Positions 33,360-44,644 of a DNA stretch of 64,000 nucleotides are shown here, piece after piece. A program made the position numbers and the translations under genes. Within the stretch, counting starts at the first letter, position 1, and each line of letters opens with the position of its first letter. The stretch lies in assembly GCA_950022295.1 (NCBI GenBank), contig OX465600.1, positions 305,546,031-305,610,030 of the forward strand, in the 5' to 3' direction. This DNA comes from Bromus sterilis (Eukaryota; Streptophyta; Magnoliopsida; Poales; Poaceae). The notes under the pieces were generated by a model that had not been told where the DNA came from, ran no database searches, and saw nothing but the letters and a program-made list of their open reading frames with translations.

Positions 33360-34816
33360 CTAGTGCCTCTTGAGAGATAGGAGAGTCTTGAAGATGCCCA
33401 CGAGAACAACAACGATGGAGAGCACCGCGACGATTGCCTTGAAGTTTTTGTAGATGAACTGGTGCACCTTGATCCACATCCACCTGTTGAGCTTGTAGGC
33501 CTCGACCTCTTCCATTATGTGAACGTGGAGAGGGCCACCACTTATGCACTTGACAAGCTTCTTGAAGAAGTCGAGCGTCTCCTTGTTGGTGAGTTCTCCC
33601 TGCACCAGACGCTTGGATCGCAGCTCGTGCACGTCCTCCTCCTGATCCATGAGCATCGCAAGGACAACAGGTAGGAGCAGACGACCGCCTTACTTTGACG
33701 AGCACCTGCTGCCATGCCCAAGCATACCTCGAAAGCCGCCATGTTGACAAGCCAGCAAGACCTTATGTCGTCCAGCAACAGCGGCGCCAGGAAGATCTCG
33801 GCAGAGAGGAATCCTTTCTTGATGCCTGTGTCCATGAACTTCGATGTCTTGCCGGCTGTCAGCTTGATTCCAATCTCTGCAAGCTCAATGGCGCTAATAC
33901 TCTTCGACATAGACCTAAAACCATCTGGATCAGACAGTGGCACGCTATTATGTATCCTTCCAGCTTTGTAGAACAGGCGGATGCCAAGAAGATGCGGCGG
34001 CATGTAGCTAGCATCCAGGACAACTGGTCTCCTATCCATGTCCCCTCGGATTTGGAGCGTGCGCCCCATCTTACCGATGAACTTCTCCACGGGCACAGGC
34101 CTGAATATCCTTAAGGTTTCAACCACCAGCCAGGAGAGTTGATTCTCAAGCAGCATTATGTCATTGCCGATGCAAGCCTGGTTCGACTCGAAGCAGGACA
34201 GTAACGAGGGAGGCAGCCTACCACGACCCGTATACATGAGCATATACTGCAGCAAGAAGCAACCATCAATGAACATCATATCTTCAAATTCAGTGTCTCC
34301 TACGTTAAGCTCGGCGTCCTTGGTGTCATAGAAGCTGCGGGCAGCACCTATGACCGAGAAGACCGCCGCATACATCTCATCAAATGGGTGGCCTAAGTCC
34401 CTGATAAAGTGGTGTGCGGCCACGCGCTTCACCTTCTCCATCTCATTTAGCTTACTTGAGTTGTGGTGGTAAAGGCCAATGCTCACGTCCATCGGTTGGA
34501 TGTAACGCCGGCCAAGACCTCGCAGGCTTGCAGGGAACCTATGAATCTTCATTTCCATATTATTGAAATCAGTCTCAAACTGTTGTGCTTCTGTCTTCCA
34601 CTTCTTGACCTGAACCTGTCTATCCGGGAAATCAATAACAGGTAATAGTACTTGTCCCATCTCTATCTCATCACAATCATTCTGTGGGTCTCCTTCATAA
34701 AAGTAGCAGTCATAAGGACCAGGCCGGGACCGTTGTGCAGCTGATTTCTTAACCTCCTTCTCAACCTTCGACTTTTCCGGCTGAGAGGTAGATTCACCCA
34801 AGGCATCTGTTGGATC
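33360..34816 (-). pseudogene. DUF247 family gene with one frameshift
   Basis: The minus frame from 34816 encodes a DUF247 protein, a plant family with a C-terminal membrane anchor. Features in order are the N-terminal charged part, RFPASLRGLGRRYIQPMDVS, IGLYHHNSSKLNEMEKVKR, MMFIDGCFLLQYML, DIMLLENQLSWLVVETL and SAIELAEIGIKLTAGKTSKF. A one-base shift near 33665-33672 moves the rest (LMDQEEDVHEL, LVQGELTNKETLDFFK, then a hydrophobic helix VAVLSIVVVLVGIF) into the next frame, ending at 33360. No in-frame ATG exists near the start. A GTACAG acceptor sits just before 34816, so an upstream first exon is likely but not identified. The shift could be a real mutation or a sequencing error, since the rest is well kept. 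Confidence 0.85.
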
Positions 34817-36974
34817 CTGTACAAAAATTTACAGTTAGACCAATTTTGCAAGACAAGCCAAAACCAGAGTCTTCAATGTTACCAGCTGAGCTCTTGCACA
34901 CGCTCACCGTGGAGACCAGTTGAGAGGTTCGTATCACCATCTGGAAATAACTACGCTGGGTTGCTGCTGCCAACGTTCTACTGCTAGTTAGATAGTTCTG
35001 GGTTCACATCCAAGTTAAATGCATATATAAGCTTTGTACTTGCTAGACTAGTGGCTGACCACCACATTCTGTCAGCAACATGCTTGCTGCAGATACCTAT
35101 CATCGCTGCTTCCCCGACAAATGGCAGAATTTAGTTGGTATTATTGACTATTGACTTGGTAGCACATCGCTGCAGATACCGCAAACTTGCCAAGTCCTAA
35201 TGATTTGACTTTCAGGCTTTAACTCACAAAATATTGGCAGAATTTAGTTGGTAATGACTATTGACTTGGTAGCACATTGCAAGCTAGACCTGTGGACATT
35301 CATAAAACTCAAACGATTTCCTCTTAAAGTCAATGCTATGAGCTCCGACGAATAATAAATTCCTAAAGCCAGAACAGCAAGACAGCAAGTCATGAGCTGG
35401 GTTCAAGTAAAGAATATGATACATGTTAAAAATGATCACATTCACATGTATAAAACTTGGTTCAATACATCCCTCACAAAAACATTGCCTTCTAAAAGTT
35501 GCAACAAGTTTTTTGACTTGTTGTTACCGTGGACAAAAGAGGTGGAAAGGTAGATTGCAAGAACTAAATTCTAAAAGCTTGGCAAAATTTAGACCAGCAG
35601 CAGGGTGGTGGGCACTAGGGTGGTGTGCTCCGGAGCGCTCGGGGAGATGGGTGGGATCGGGAGAAATCCCTGTCGGCTTGGCCGACCCCGACGCGGTGTC
35701 GCCTGGGGGTGACGCCAAACCTTCTTGAAGGGCGTTGGGCGCCACCCTTCCCTTCTCCTTGTCGTGTACCGGGGGAAACTCGTGCAACAGTGTCATCATC
35801 GTCGCATCCCTTCTTGAAGGTGTTGCGTGGTACCTGTGCTTCGGAGTCGGAGCTTGACGGATGTTTCGGTGGGTGCTATGGTCGTTGTAAGGCCCGATAT
35901 GCGGTACTGTTCCAGATCTATATCTTTCCATTCAGATCCGGGGACGAAGCACATATCAGTCCCACCGCGACATATGACATAGCCATATGCCCCGGATTTC
36001 CAACATGATATCACAACATTATAGATACAAGGATACAACATCTCATAAAGTCGGCATACAACTGCCTCAAATACAATACAACAGCGGAAAATACATGTCT
36101 GGGTATAGACTACAAGCAAATGCCTAGTGGCAAAGAGAAAAACATCGATCCTCATAACTACACGGGTCCAGGCCCTCCGCCGGGATCCACCTAACTAGTC
36201 GTCGTCGAGTCTCCACGTGAAACGTCGATCACCATACCTGTTGTCGATCAAGAACCCTGAAAAGAGTTTGGGGATAGTATCATGAGTACAGAAGTACTCA
36301 GCATCCAACTGTAGTGGTCAACTGACCCAGCAAGGACTTCATCACTCGTCATTCTAGGACAACTAGTAGTTTACGGTAAGGATGGGGTAAGTGGTGAGGT
36401 TGCTGCCGCACTAGCATTTATGAAGTGGCTAACGATCTATAGAGTAAGGTACGAAGCCAAGCATTCGATGAGGAATCGCCTCCAACAAGTCTTGCTATCA
36501 ACTACTTACGCAAGCATAACACCTATCCTATCCTTGTCCTCCTCTTCGCATCCCGACGAAGAAGAAGCAGTCAAGGCACACACACGTTTGATCAATTTAT
36601 AGTTATGATTATCTCAGTTGTTGTTTTCTATGAACAAGGAGTAGGTCTCAAGTCGTCCATAACCGTGAACACGGCTTCTCGAAAAAAATTTAACCCTGCA
36701 GGGGTGTATCAACTGCCCATTACAAGGCTCCGCACGCACGCCCATCTCTCTCGGTTGCTACCCATTATAGGCAACAATTTTATGATTTAGTTCCGAGAGT
36801 TCCGAGAGGTCCGCAAAGATGAGATAGGAAAAAGTTGCTAACCTTTGTGAACACTTGGATGTAGATGGGTTTCTTCAAATCTTCACAAATCTTGGCAACA
36901 ATGGAGTTTGAGCTCGAGAATAAAGAGAAGAGGAAATGAGAACAGAGAAAGATGAGCTTGGGATCGTGCTGGGG
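34817..36974. other. Upstream of DUF247 gene: unassigned, then repeat-like sequence
   Basis: 34817-35530 shows nothing firm; an attgacttggtagcacat phrase repeats near 35150 and 35262. 35540-35890 is GC-rich and resembles a LINE 3' UTR. 35930-36880 looks like decayed transposon sequence (gggtccaggccctccgccgg, gggatagtatcatgagtac), possibly the body of the CACTA element ending at 37310. No coding domain was recognised. Confidence 0.35.
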
Positions 36975-37310
36975 ACGAAGCTCACTATATAGTGGTATAT
37001 TTAGTACCGGTTGGTGCTACAAACCGGTACTAAAGGGGTGCCACTAGTACCGGCTGGTAGTACCAACCGGTACTAAAGAGCTCGCGGGGCCCCAGGTCCA
37101 ACGGCAACCTGACAGCACCACCTATAGTACCGGCTGGTAGTACCAACCGGTACTAAAGGGTGTTGTCAGGTTGTCGTTGGACCGGGGGCCCACCGCATGA
37201 ACCGGTACTAAAGCCCCGACCTCACGAACCAGTACTACTGGGCCAGTAGTACCGGTTCGTGGTCGAACCGTGACCTTTGCTCAGGATCAAAGGCATGTTT
37301 TCTACTAGTG
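36975..37310. repeat. CACTA element terminus with taccggt inverted repeats
   Basis: A series of hairpin-like units (TTTAGTACCGGTTGG ... CCAACCGGTACTAAAG) ends with TTTTCTACTAGTG at 37310. It is the same type of end as at 18887-19118 and in the same orientation. The opposite terminus was not found, so element length is unknown. Confidence 0.75.
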
Positions 37311-37677
37311 ATGCCATGTTTGTAGTATATGTTAAACTATCTGGTGACAGTCAACAAAGTTTGTCCATAGGTACTAGAGATGATTGATGTGCCTACCTAT
37401 GAATCAGATGGTTGCGAGTTCATACAGATAAGAGTAACACAGTATATGTTGGGATCTTGACTCGTAGAGGCTGATTTTGTAGTAATTAATTCAGTATATG
37501 TATTCAAACTGTATAGACTTTCTTCCTCATGAGCACCTTCTTAACTACTGCACTCCTCTGTCACTGATTAAAATTTTCTCTTGTATTACTGTTCAATACA
37601 CGGATCATTTTTATAATATTGGTTGCATATTGTGTCTAAATTTTTAAATTCTTGCCAATCCATTGTAAAAATAGACG

Positions 37678-37708
37678 GGTGCAGCAACGCGCGCCCTTAA
37701 TGATCTAG
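37678..37708 (+). mobile_element. Helitron 3' terminus
   Basis: The hairpin GGGTGC(agcaacgc)GCGCCC is followed by ttaatgat, then CTAG at 37705-37708 and a T. It shares the gcagcaacgcgcg loop with the Helitron end at 23492. The 5' end could not be placed between 37311 and 37670. Confidence 0.65.
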
Positions 37709-38102
37709 TACTAGATAAAGAGCGGCACTTTGTAACAGTATGTAGTACACGTGAAACATACGTACCAAACTATTTTATGAGACGAAAAACAGCGACAAAG
37801 CTTCTGTAGAGAACAACTCTAGGACCCGAGGTTGTTTATTTATACGCCGTGCTAATATATAGCACGGGATACATACAAACCACGTAGGTTTCACACAAAC
37901 GATACACTTACTTTATCTTGACAAGGGAGGGATTTACGGCATATCATAACATGGTAGGTATATATATTACGTACTCCTACCGGCTAACAAATGAATCCCA
38001 GTTTTATTGCAGCAGCATGCAGCACACTAGTAGAGTAGTAATAGCACTTAGAATTCATAGACTTCTCCTTTCAGTAGGAGTACCCCGATGGATGATGACG
38101 GA
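37709..38102. other. Downstream flank of the lectin gene
   Basis: No gene recognised. It includes the 3' untranslated side of the minus-strand lectin gene. Confidence 0.4.
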
Positions 38103-38658
38103 TCAGGGAAGAACATAGACACCAATGGCATCAATGGTATCCCCCACACGTCCAAAGAAACCAGTGATCTGGCCGCCGTTAGTCACCGGGACATGGAAAG
38201 AACCCCCAGAACCGACACTGCCAATTTCCACATTCTGGCCCTTGTTAGTAACAAATTTGAGAGACTTCACAACTGCAGGCACATTACCCCATCGACCATA
38301 GGTTCCTGAAATTTCCGTCACACATTCTGTGTCTTCAAGGTCTAACTGCACAAAATGAAAGACACACATTATTTAGCCAAATTCATATATAACTAGGAGT
38401 TTGTACAGTGAAGAAGTTACAAATTTTTATTTACGGTTAAGCTGATTCACATACCGTACGTTTGTTCCCACTAGGTCCTCCCCATGCACCCTCCAGATGC
38501 TGATTCCCAGCATGATCATCGTAAGTAAACTTGATAGAGTGGATTGCCTCTGCGCTAAAAACTTCCACACGAACGAGTCGGTGGGGAGAGTGTTTAATGT
38601 CGCGAGGCTGGCCTCCGGCTCCAACCCACAATCCAATCTTCACAAGCTTGCTCTGCAT
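38103..38658 (-). CDS. Jacalin-related lectin, single domain, two exons
   Basis: A small carbohydrate-binding protein of the mannose/glucose-type jacalin family, usually cytosolic or nuclear because it lacks a signal peptide. Exon 1 is 38455-38658 (ATG at 38656-38658) and exon 2 is 38103-38345. The intron has GT-AG ends and phase 0. The joined product is about 148 residues, the normal length of one domain. Visible motifs are KIGLWVGAGGQPRDI at the start, SIKFTYDDHAGN, GAWGGPSGN, ISGTYGRWGN and VVKSLKFVTNKG. The C-terminal sugar-binding loop region reads ITGFFGRVGDTIDAIGVYV, keeping the GxxxD pattern. No stop or frameshift was seen, and a TATA box lies about 215 bp upstream. Related grass lectins such as barley horcolin have this architecture. 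Confidence 0.9.
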
Positions 38659-38872
38659 GCATGATCACAAGCCAAATCAATGAAAGTATGACATGCGTAA
38701 CTGAAATTTAGAAGTAGTACTTGTAGTTTGTGTGTGAGTTGGGCTCAAACCATCTTGAAGCTAGCTCAAGACAAATGAAAATAGTAGGGGGGTAGTAGTA
38801 TAGTAGAGTATGCTATGTGGAATATGTGGAGTTCGCTGGCCTTCATGAATAGCGAGCATCCCTATATATGGT

Positions 38873-38879
38873 CGAGCGC
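38873..38879 (-). promoter_or_regulatory. TATA box of the lectin gene
   Basis: TATATAG on the minus strand lies about 215 bp upstream of the lectin ATG, with no other gene between. The interval 38659-38870 would be the 5' leader. Confidence 0.55.
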
Positions 38880-39107
38880 ATGAACAATGCACTACCCAAC
38901 CTGCTTTGTTATTGCATGCTACCACTTTGAATGCCAGCGTGCCGAACTCCTTAAGAATGAATTAGTTGGCTAGCATAACAGTTGACTACTGCATCATGCT
39001 ATGATCTTACACTGATGACATTAAAAAAATGTTTCTCTACACATATCATCAATAGATAGCTAGTTACACAGCACGACAGTTTACTACAGGCAGACACGAT
39101 AGCTATG

Positions 39108-39350
39108 ACCAAGGTTTTTAGTTTCGGAAACAGCAAAATTTCGCACCTCATCGAAATATGTGTAATTTCGGAAATTTCAAATATTTCAGAAATTATTTCG
39201 TATTTTATATTTGAGTTTTCACTTAATTTGAATGAATTTTAGCCTAATTGAAATTTATTTTAAAATTAGTTTGAATATGAAACAAAATTTCAGGGTTATA
39301 GATATTTCGGACCCCATCGAAATTTGGGTTGAAAATTTTAACCTTGGCTA
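39108..39350. mobile_element. MITE-like foldback repeat
   Basis: An AT-rich segment bounded by ACCAAGGTTTTTAG and TTTTAACCTTGG, which are inverted copies, containing repeated atttcgaaat-like phrases. This is a common layout of short grass inverted-repeat elements. Target duplication not resolved. Confidence 0.6.
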
Positions 39351-39747
39351 TAACCTCACACACTAGTGACACCAAGAAATGCTTCTCTCTTTATAATCAA
39401 GAAAAAATGCTACAATAAAAAACTATAACCATATCATTTATTCGATTCTTGCATGCTGATCTTGTTTTATGGGTTTCAGCAGAAGTGTGATGCGAACATC
39501 ATCAGTAATTCTATGCCGAGGAGGATAAATTAGGTTGTTCTTTGGACTTTTTTTATCCAACCTGTGGATTTCTCACGGCGTCTTAGATTGTTTGTTAGAT
39601 CTTGAGCCAATGTGGTTTCATAACAAAGTACCTGTAGATTTTTTTAAAAATTGTAAGTTATAAACTTTGATTGGTTTTATTAAAAAAAAACTCATAACAT
39701 TAGATACATCATGAGGCATATTTTCTCTATATATTTGGGACGTGGTG

Positions 39748-40112
39748 TTTTGGCTCTCGGGAGCACATGCTCCCAGAATAATGGTAAATTTAGGAAATGG
39801 TAAGTAAATTTTATAAATTCTGAAATTTATTTTAGATGGTTTTGTTATTGTAACAGACGTGATTGAAAAATTTCATGCAAAAAGGATTTGCAATGCTTCA
39901 TCAGTGAAAAACAATAAGTGTACCATTTGAAGCTAACATTTGTCGCTCAACTTTTTTTTTTTGACAGTTAAAAATATTCAAGCTTTTCACCTGAAATTTT
40001 CCATGTAGCAATTGGATGTGACAATGAGCATGTCCAATTGCTTTCAATCTTTCTTGACATTTGCAAAATTATTTTTGGTGCACAGGAACATGTGCTCCTG
40101 AGAACCGTTTTG
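39748..40112. mobile_element. MITE with conserved inverted ends
   Basis: The left end TTTTGGCTCTCGGGAGCACA, continuing TGCTCC, is the inverse of the right end GGAACATGTGCTCCTGAGAA, continuing CCGTTTTGG, with few mismatches. The interior is AT-rich and noncoding. The superfamily cannot be assigned without a clear target duplication. Confidence 0.7.
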
Positions 40113-40481
40113 GATTTCCGATATATTTGATAGTGTGTAACCATCTGGGAACAAACACCTCCCTGATAGCTATCGGTGCACTGCACCACCCTCCTATCCA
40201 CCACCCATCACTTTTCTCCCATCCAACGGCTAAGCTTTAATTGTCAATGGTCACGTACCGGCCTCTTCCTACCCGCCATGTACGGGATGCAAAAGCTAGG
40301 GAGTCTAGCAACTCTAAGTCACACACATCAATTAGGGTACGTATATACCTACGTACAATGCCATGTGAAAAAAGGAATTGAAAGCACGTTGCATTGTTTT
40401 GCATGCATACATTCCTGGCAGAAGCTAAGTACACATTGTTTATTCGTATCCCAACACCTATCGGTCATCTTTATGTTATTA
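40113..40481. other. Unassigned sequence
   Basis: A 120-codon open frame (40176-40538) has no recognisable domain and runs into the Helitron end. Nothing else was seen. Confidence 0.35.
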
Positions 40482-40782
40482 CTAGAAGAACATCCTGCGT
40501 GTTGCGGCGAAAATCTCTATCAAAACTCTATATTATAAATTAAAAAGATATAAAATATATGTAAATAAAAGTGGATGTTATAGATAAATAATTGGTTATA
40601 ATAATGTGTAATGTGAATAGTTTGCATGTTGAGATAGATACCATAAAATATCTTAGTGGAATTTTGTTAATGGATGACATTAAAAAAGATTGGCTATTAT
40701 AGTGAATGATGTGGATAACTTTCATGTTAGGATAGATATTACAAATGCATTTTAGTGGAGTTTGTTTTATAAAAAATATAGA
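40482..40782 (-). mobile_element. Short Helitron, minus orientation
   Basis: Read on the minus strand, the element starts TCTATATTTTTTATAAAAC after an A (40783) and ends with a GC hairpin around gcaacacgcagg, then CTAG at 40485-40482 followed by T (40481). The 3' end is related to the ends at 23492 and 37708. At 301 bp it is non-coding and non-autonomous. Confidence 0.75.
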
Positions 40783-40849
40783 TTTGATTCGTATCGGGTA
40801 CTAGCTAGCTGAATAAATGCATCGCCATGCATACCCAGCACTCATCCGT

Positions 40850-43198
40850 GCGCTTGCGGCGGCGCGCGCCGCTCAGGAGGCGGCCCAGCGGTGAGCCTCG
40901 CTGGCCGAGGACCCTACGGTGTTAGGCGCTATCACCACCGAGGGGCTCCCGAGCGCTGGAGACGACACCCCCTCGGTGGCGCCCCCCCCCACCCCGACGC
41001 CGCGGTCGCCCCCCTAAGCGGGATCCGACCGCACCTAAGGTGGCTAAGCCTGATGCCCGGTCTCCTGGCTATGGGGGCCGCACGCGCACGCGCTCGTGCT
41101 CGTCCCAGCCCTCGACTAGTAGGGTTCGCTCGGTCCCGCGTAAGGGGCCTACTCGGGTGCCCGGATGAAGCTCCTATGCTGGAATATTCGGGGGTTCGGT
41201 CAGCTTGGCCGTCACCGGTAGCTAATCAACTACCTGCGTGAGGAGGCCATCGATATTGTTGGTATTCAGGAGACGATCCGACAGGATTTATCCATCCTTG
41301 AGCTGGAGGGGCTGAGTCCCCATAAGTTCGCATGGCAGTGGCTCCCGGCATCTGGTCGCTCGGGTGGTATCCTTATGGGGGCCCGGGAGGAACTTTTTGA
41401 GGTCGAGGACATGGATCGGGGGGAGTTTTTCCTGAGTATGACTCTCACCGATCGGGCCTCCCATTTTAGCTGGGAGGCCATTATAGTCTATGGCCCTACG
41501 GACCATAGTCGGTCCGCTGTCTTCCTGCAGGAACTTGAGGCGAAGGTGGCCCGGAGCTCCACTCCGGTGGTGCTCGCCGGGGACTTTAACCTCATTCTAG
41601 ATGCCTCGAAAAAGAGCTCTGATCTCATTGATGCCCCCAGGATGCGGGCCTTCAATGAGTGCATTGCCAGGCTGGCTCTGCGAGAAATCGACAGAGTTGG
41701 AGGTCGATATACGTGGTGCAATAATCAGGTGAACCCGATCTGTATTGTTTTGGATCGGGTTCTAGTGTCGCCCATGTGGGAGGTTGCCTTCCCCTTATGT
41801 TCTCTTAGGTTGGTCACGCGAATTGGGTCGGACCACTCCCCCCCTCCTCCTTAGCTCGGGTGAGGGGTCACTGTCCCGGTCACGTCGGTTCCGCTTTAAG
41901 GAGTCTTGGCTGCTCCAACCCAGCTTGGTTGAGGGTGTCTGGGAACGGTGGTGTGCGGCTTCTAGATCCCCGCCCCGCGCTTTTTGCGCGGTGGATGGCA
42001 TGAAAGCCTCCTCGGCTCCTGGCCCGGGCGGCCTTCCGGTGTCCTTTTTCCAGCGGTTTTGGCCCGTGGTTAAAGGAATCATTATGCCCATGTTCCAGGA
42101 GTTTTACATCGGGACTCTGGACATAGCCAGACTTAATTACGGGGTGATTACCCTTATCCCCAAGGTGGTTGGGGCGGCGGAGATTAGGCTAGCTCCGGTC
42201 GCTGGACGGATTTCACACCCCCAACAGTCGGCCTTCATGAAGGGTCGTTTTATCCATGATGGGATACTAGCCCTCCACCAGATTGTCCACGAGGTCAGGA
42301 CCAAGTGCCAGTGGGGGGTATTCCTTAAACTGGACTTCCAAAAGGCCTATGATCGCCTTGACGGGTCGTTCCTGCGACTAGTCATGGAACGTAGGGCTTC
42401 GATGACCGGTGGGCGAGCTGGGTGATGCAGCTCGTTCGTACGGGGTCCACGGCCATCAATCTTAACGGTGTCGTGGGCCCGTATTTTCCCTCTTCCCGCG
42501 GGGTTCGTCAAGGGGACCCAATCTCGCCCCTCCTATTTTAACCTGGCGGTTGACGCCTTGACCTCCATTCTTGATAAAGCGAGGGAGCCTGGCCATATCC
42601 ATGGCGTTGTGGGCCACTTGATTCCTAGGGGTGGAGTTACCCACCTCCGATACGCCGATGACAATTTGGTCATGGTGGAGGGCTCCGAACTAGACGGTAT
42701 TAACCTTAAGTTCCTCCTCCTCTGCTTCGAAGCCATGTCTGGCCTTAAGATTAACTTCGACAAGAGTGAAGTTGTTGTGTTGGGGTTCCCGGAGGCAGAA
42801 AAACAGCAGATCGCGGATAACCTTAACTGTAGGCTATCCAATTTCCCCATCTCTTACTTGGGAATGCCACTGTCTGGATCTTGCCTCAAAGTTAAGGACT
42901 TTGACCCGGTTATGGGTCGGGTCGCCTCGAGGGCGGATCCGTGGCGTGGTCGGTTCACCTCCAAGGGGAGTAAGACCGTCCTGATTGACGCGTGCCTTTC
43001 TAGTTTACCCATGTATCATATGGGGCTCTTCCTTCTCCCAGAAGGTGTGCATGCGACTTTTGACCGCGAGTTGGCTCGCTTCTTCTGGCAAGGGTCGAAT
43101 GGTCGCCAGAAATACCACATGGTTAAATGGGCGGAGATCTGTCTACCCAAACAGTGCGGTGGCTTGGGGATTACCAACTCACGGCGCATGAATGTTTC
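40850..43198 (+). mobile_element. LINE, 5' part: ORF1 end, endonuclease and reverse transcriptase
   Basis: This is the left half of a LINE whose right half is at 5736-6955. A GC-rich ORF1 tail (to about 41160) precedes ORF2. The element stops at GTTTC (43194-43198), the target duplication of the Copia element inserted here. The true 5' end is unclear, probably truncated within ORF1 near 40850. Confidence 0.87.
41165..43198 (+). pseudogene. LINE ORF2: AP endonuclease and reverse transcriptase, broken
   Basis: ORF2 begins at the ATG at 41165 with MKLLCWNIRGFGQLG, the start of an AP-endonuclease domain. VGIQET, LAGDFNLIL and IGSDHSP follow, so the nicking-site residues are in place, but a stop interrupts near 41220. 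After 41850 the frame shifts and a large part between endonuclease and polymerase is missing. The RT region continues with APGPGGLPVSFFQRFW, LIPKV, HPQQSAFMKGRFIHDG and FLKLDFQKAYDRLD, then in another frame GVRQGDPISPLLFN-like sequence, the catalytic RYADDNLVMVEG, and the thumb-like SYLGMPLSGSCLK. Part of RT (the RPIALIN-type stretch after AAEIR) is deleted. It cannot code for an active protein. Confidence 0.85.
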
Positions 43199-44590
43199 TG
43201 AAAGTGCTATCTTGCCCCTAATGATATTTTGATGTTGATGACAATTTACATATAGAGGACTAATCATGTGTGCCAAGTATATCTCAGGTTTTAGTCCTCG
43301 GTGCGGTGTGTTGGTGGATCAAGGACCATCTAGTCATGTCGATGTGCTCAAGAAATGATATTAAAGTGTAAGCTTTTCGGTTTATCTTGAGTATAGGGAT
43401 CCCCACACTATTAAGAGGAGATCAGTGGGTTTGTGTTTAAGATTTGCTCAAAGCTAATTAAAAACAAAAAAACATCTCGACACAAAAGTGGAGCTCCAAA
43501 GTAAAAATATGATCACTGCTTTCGGGCGTCCGACATTTCAAAGTTTCGGACGTCCGACACACTTCGGACGTCCGACATCTCGTATGTTGGTTATTATAAG
43601 AAAGGTCAGTAGACATGCAAAAATGACGGGCTTCCGACGAACTTCGGACGTCCGATCCGTCGGACGTCCGAACTCTGTCGGACTTCCGTTGAGCTACTGT
43701 TCTTTTCTTTGCGATGTTCATTGCTGCACCCATAGATTACACTTCGGACGTCAGACCTGGCTCGGACGTCCGACATGTGAACTTTCGGACGTCCGATACC
43801 TGACGGACGTCCGACACTTACACAGGATTATTCTTCCAACGGCCAATTCGCCTCTTGGACTATAAATACCCCTCACTCCCACTTGTGAGGGTTGACCACT
43901 TCATTTAAGACACCCAAGAACACAAGTGCTCCCTCTCACTCTCTCCCTCACCAAATCTCAGATCCCGGAGAGTTCCTTGAGAGTTCTTGACGGATCTTTC
44001 ACCCAGTGATAGATCCGCCCCTTCCCCATCTTCCAACCAAAGCAAAACGCGTTTTGAGCAAGTCTTGAGCATTTCCCATTGATCTTGTTACTCTTGGAGG
44101 TTGGAGACTCCTAGGCGGGTAGGAGTTCTTCGGAGAGGAATCGACCATTGTGATTACCCCCGTTGAGTTTGTGAGGGTTTGGTGACCACCTTTAAGGTCA
44201 ACCGGTAGTGGTTGGGAATCGCCTTCGTGGTGATATCTCAAGGGGAATAGAGTGAGCCTTCGTGGCGTTGGTGTGCCTTCGTGGTTTCACCCACTCTCTC
44301 CGAACGGTGAGTAGCTTCCCTCCAAGGAAGTGAACATCGGGATACATCGTTGTCTCCGCGTCATTCGGTTATCCCAACTCTTTTCCCTTACTACTTGTAC
44401 TACCGTATTATTTTCCCCTCACTTCCTTGTGTGTATTGTGCTTATTGTTTATCTTGTCTTTGCTAAATAGACCTTGGAATTATTAGGCACACTTTGTTTT
44501 CCGCACTATTGCTTAAAAATTGCTAAGTAGTGATAAAATTTGTAATAAGACCTATTCACCCCCCCCTCTAGGTCTATCTCGATCCTTTCA
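43199..44590 (+). repeat. 5' LTR of Copia element E2
   Basis: A 1,392-bp LTR from TGAAAGTGCTATC to ATCCTTTCA, preceded by target duplication GTTTC (43194-43198) and followed by the tRNA primer site. U3 holds seven exact GGACGTCC palindrome cores plus one mutated core at 43746-43753. TATAAATA is at 43861-43868. It differs from the 3' LTR of E1 by small indels (a lost palindrome unit, a shorter C-run near 44560) and substitutions. Confidence 0.95.
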
Positions 44591-44592
44591 AT

Positions 44593-44604
44593 TGGTATCA
44601 GAGC
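44593..44604 (+). other. Primer binding site (initiator tRNA-Met)
   Basis: TGGTATCAGAGC two bases after the 5' LTR is the complement of the 3' end of initiator methionine tRNA, the usual primer of plant Copia minus-strand synthesis. Confidence 0.92.
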
Positions 44605-44644
44605 CTCGTGCTCTATTCTTGTGGCTTAACCGCCCTAGAGCGAG

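Noticed and set aside
33355..33750. Separate 131-codon minus gene
   Set aside because: It is the out-of-frame shadow of the DUF247 tail.
34799..34801. Start codon of the DUF247 gene at 34801
   Set aside because: The codon is TTG and coding similarity appears to continue upstream to a splice acceptor, so the true start is in another exon.
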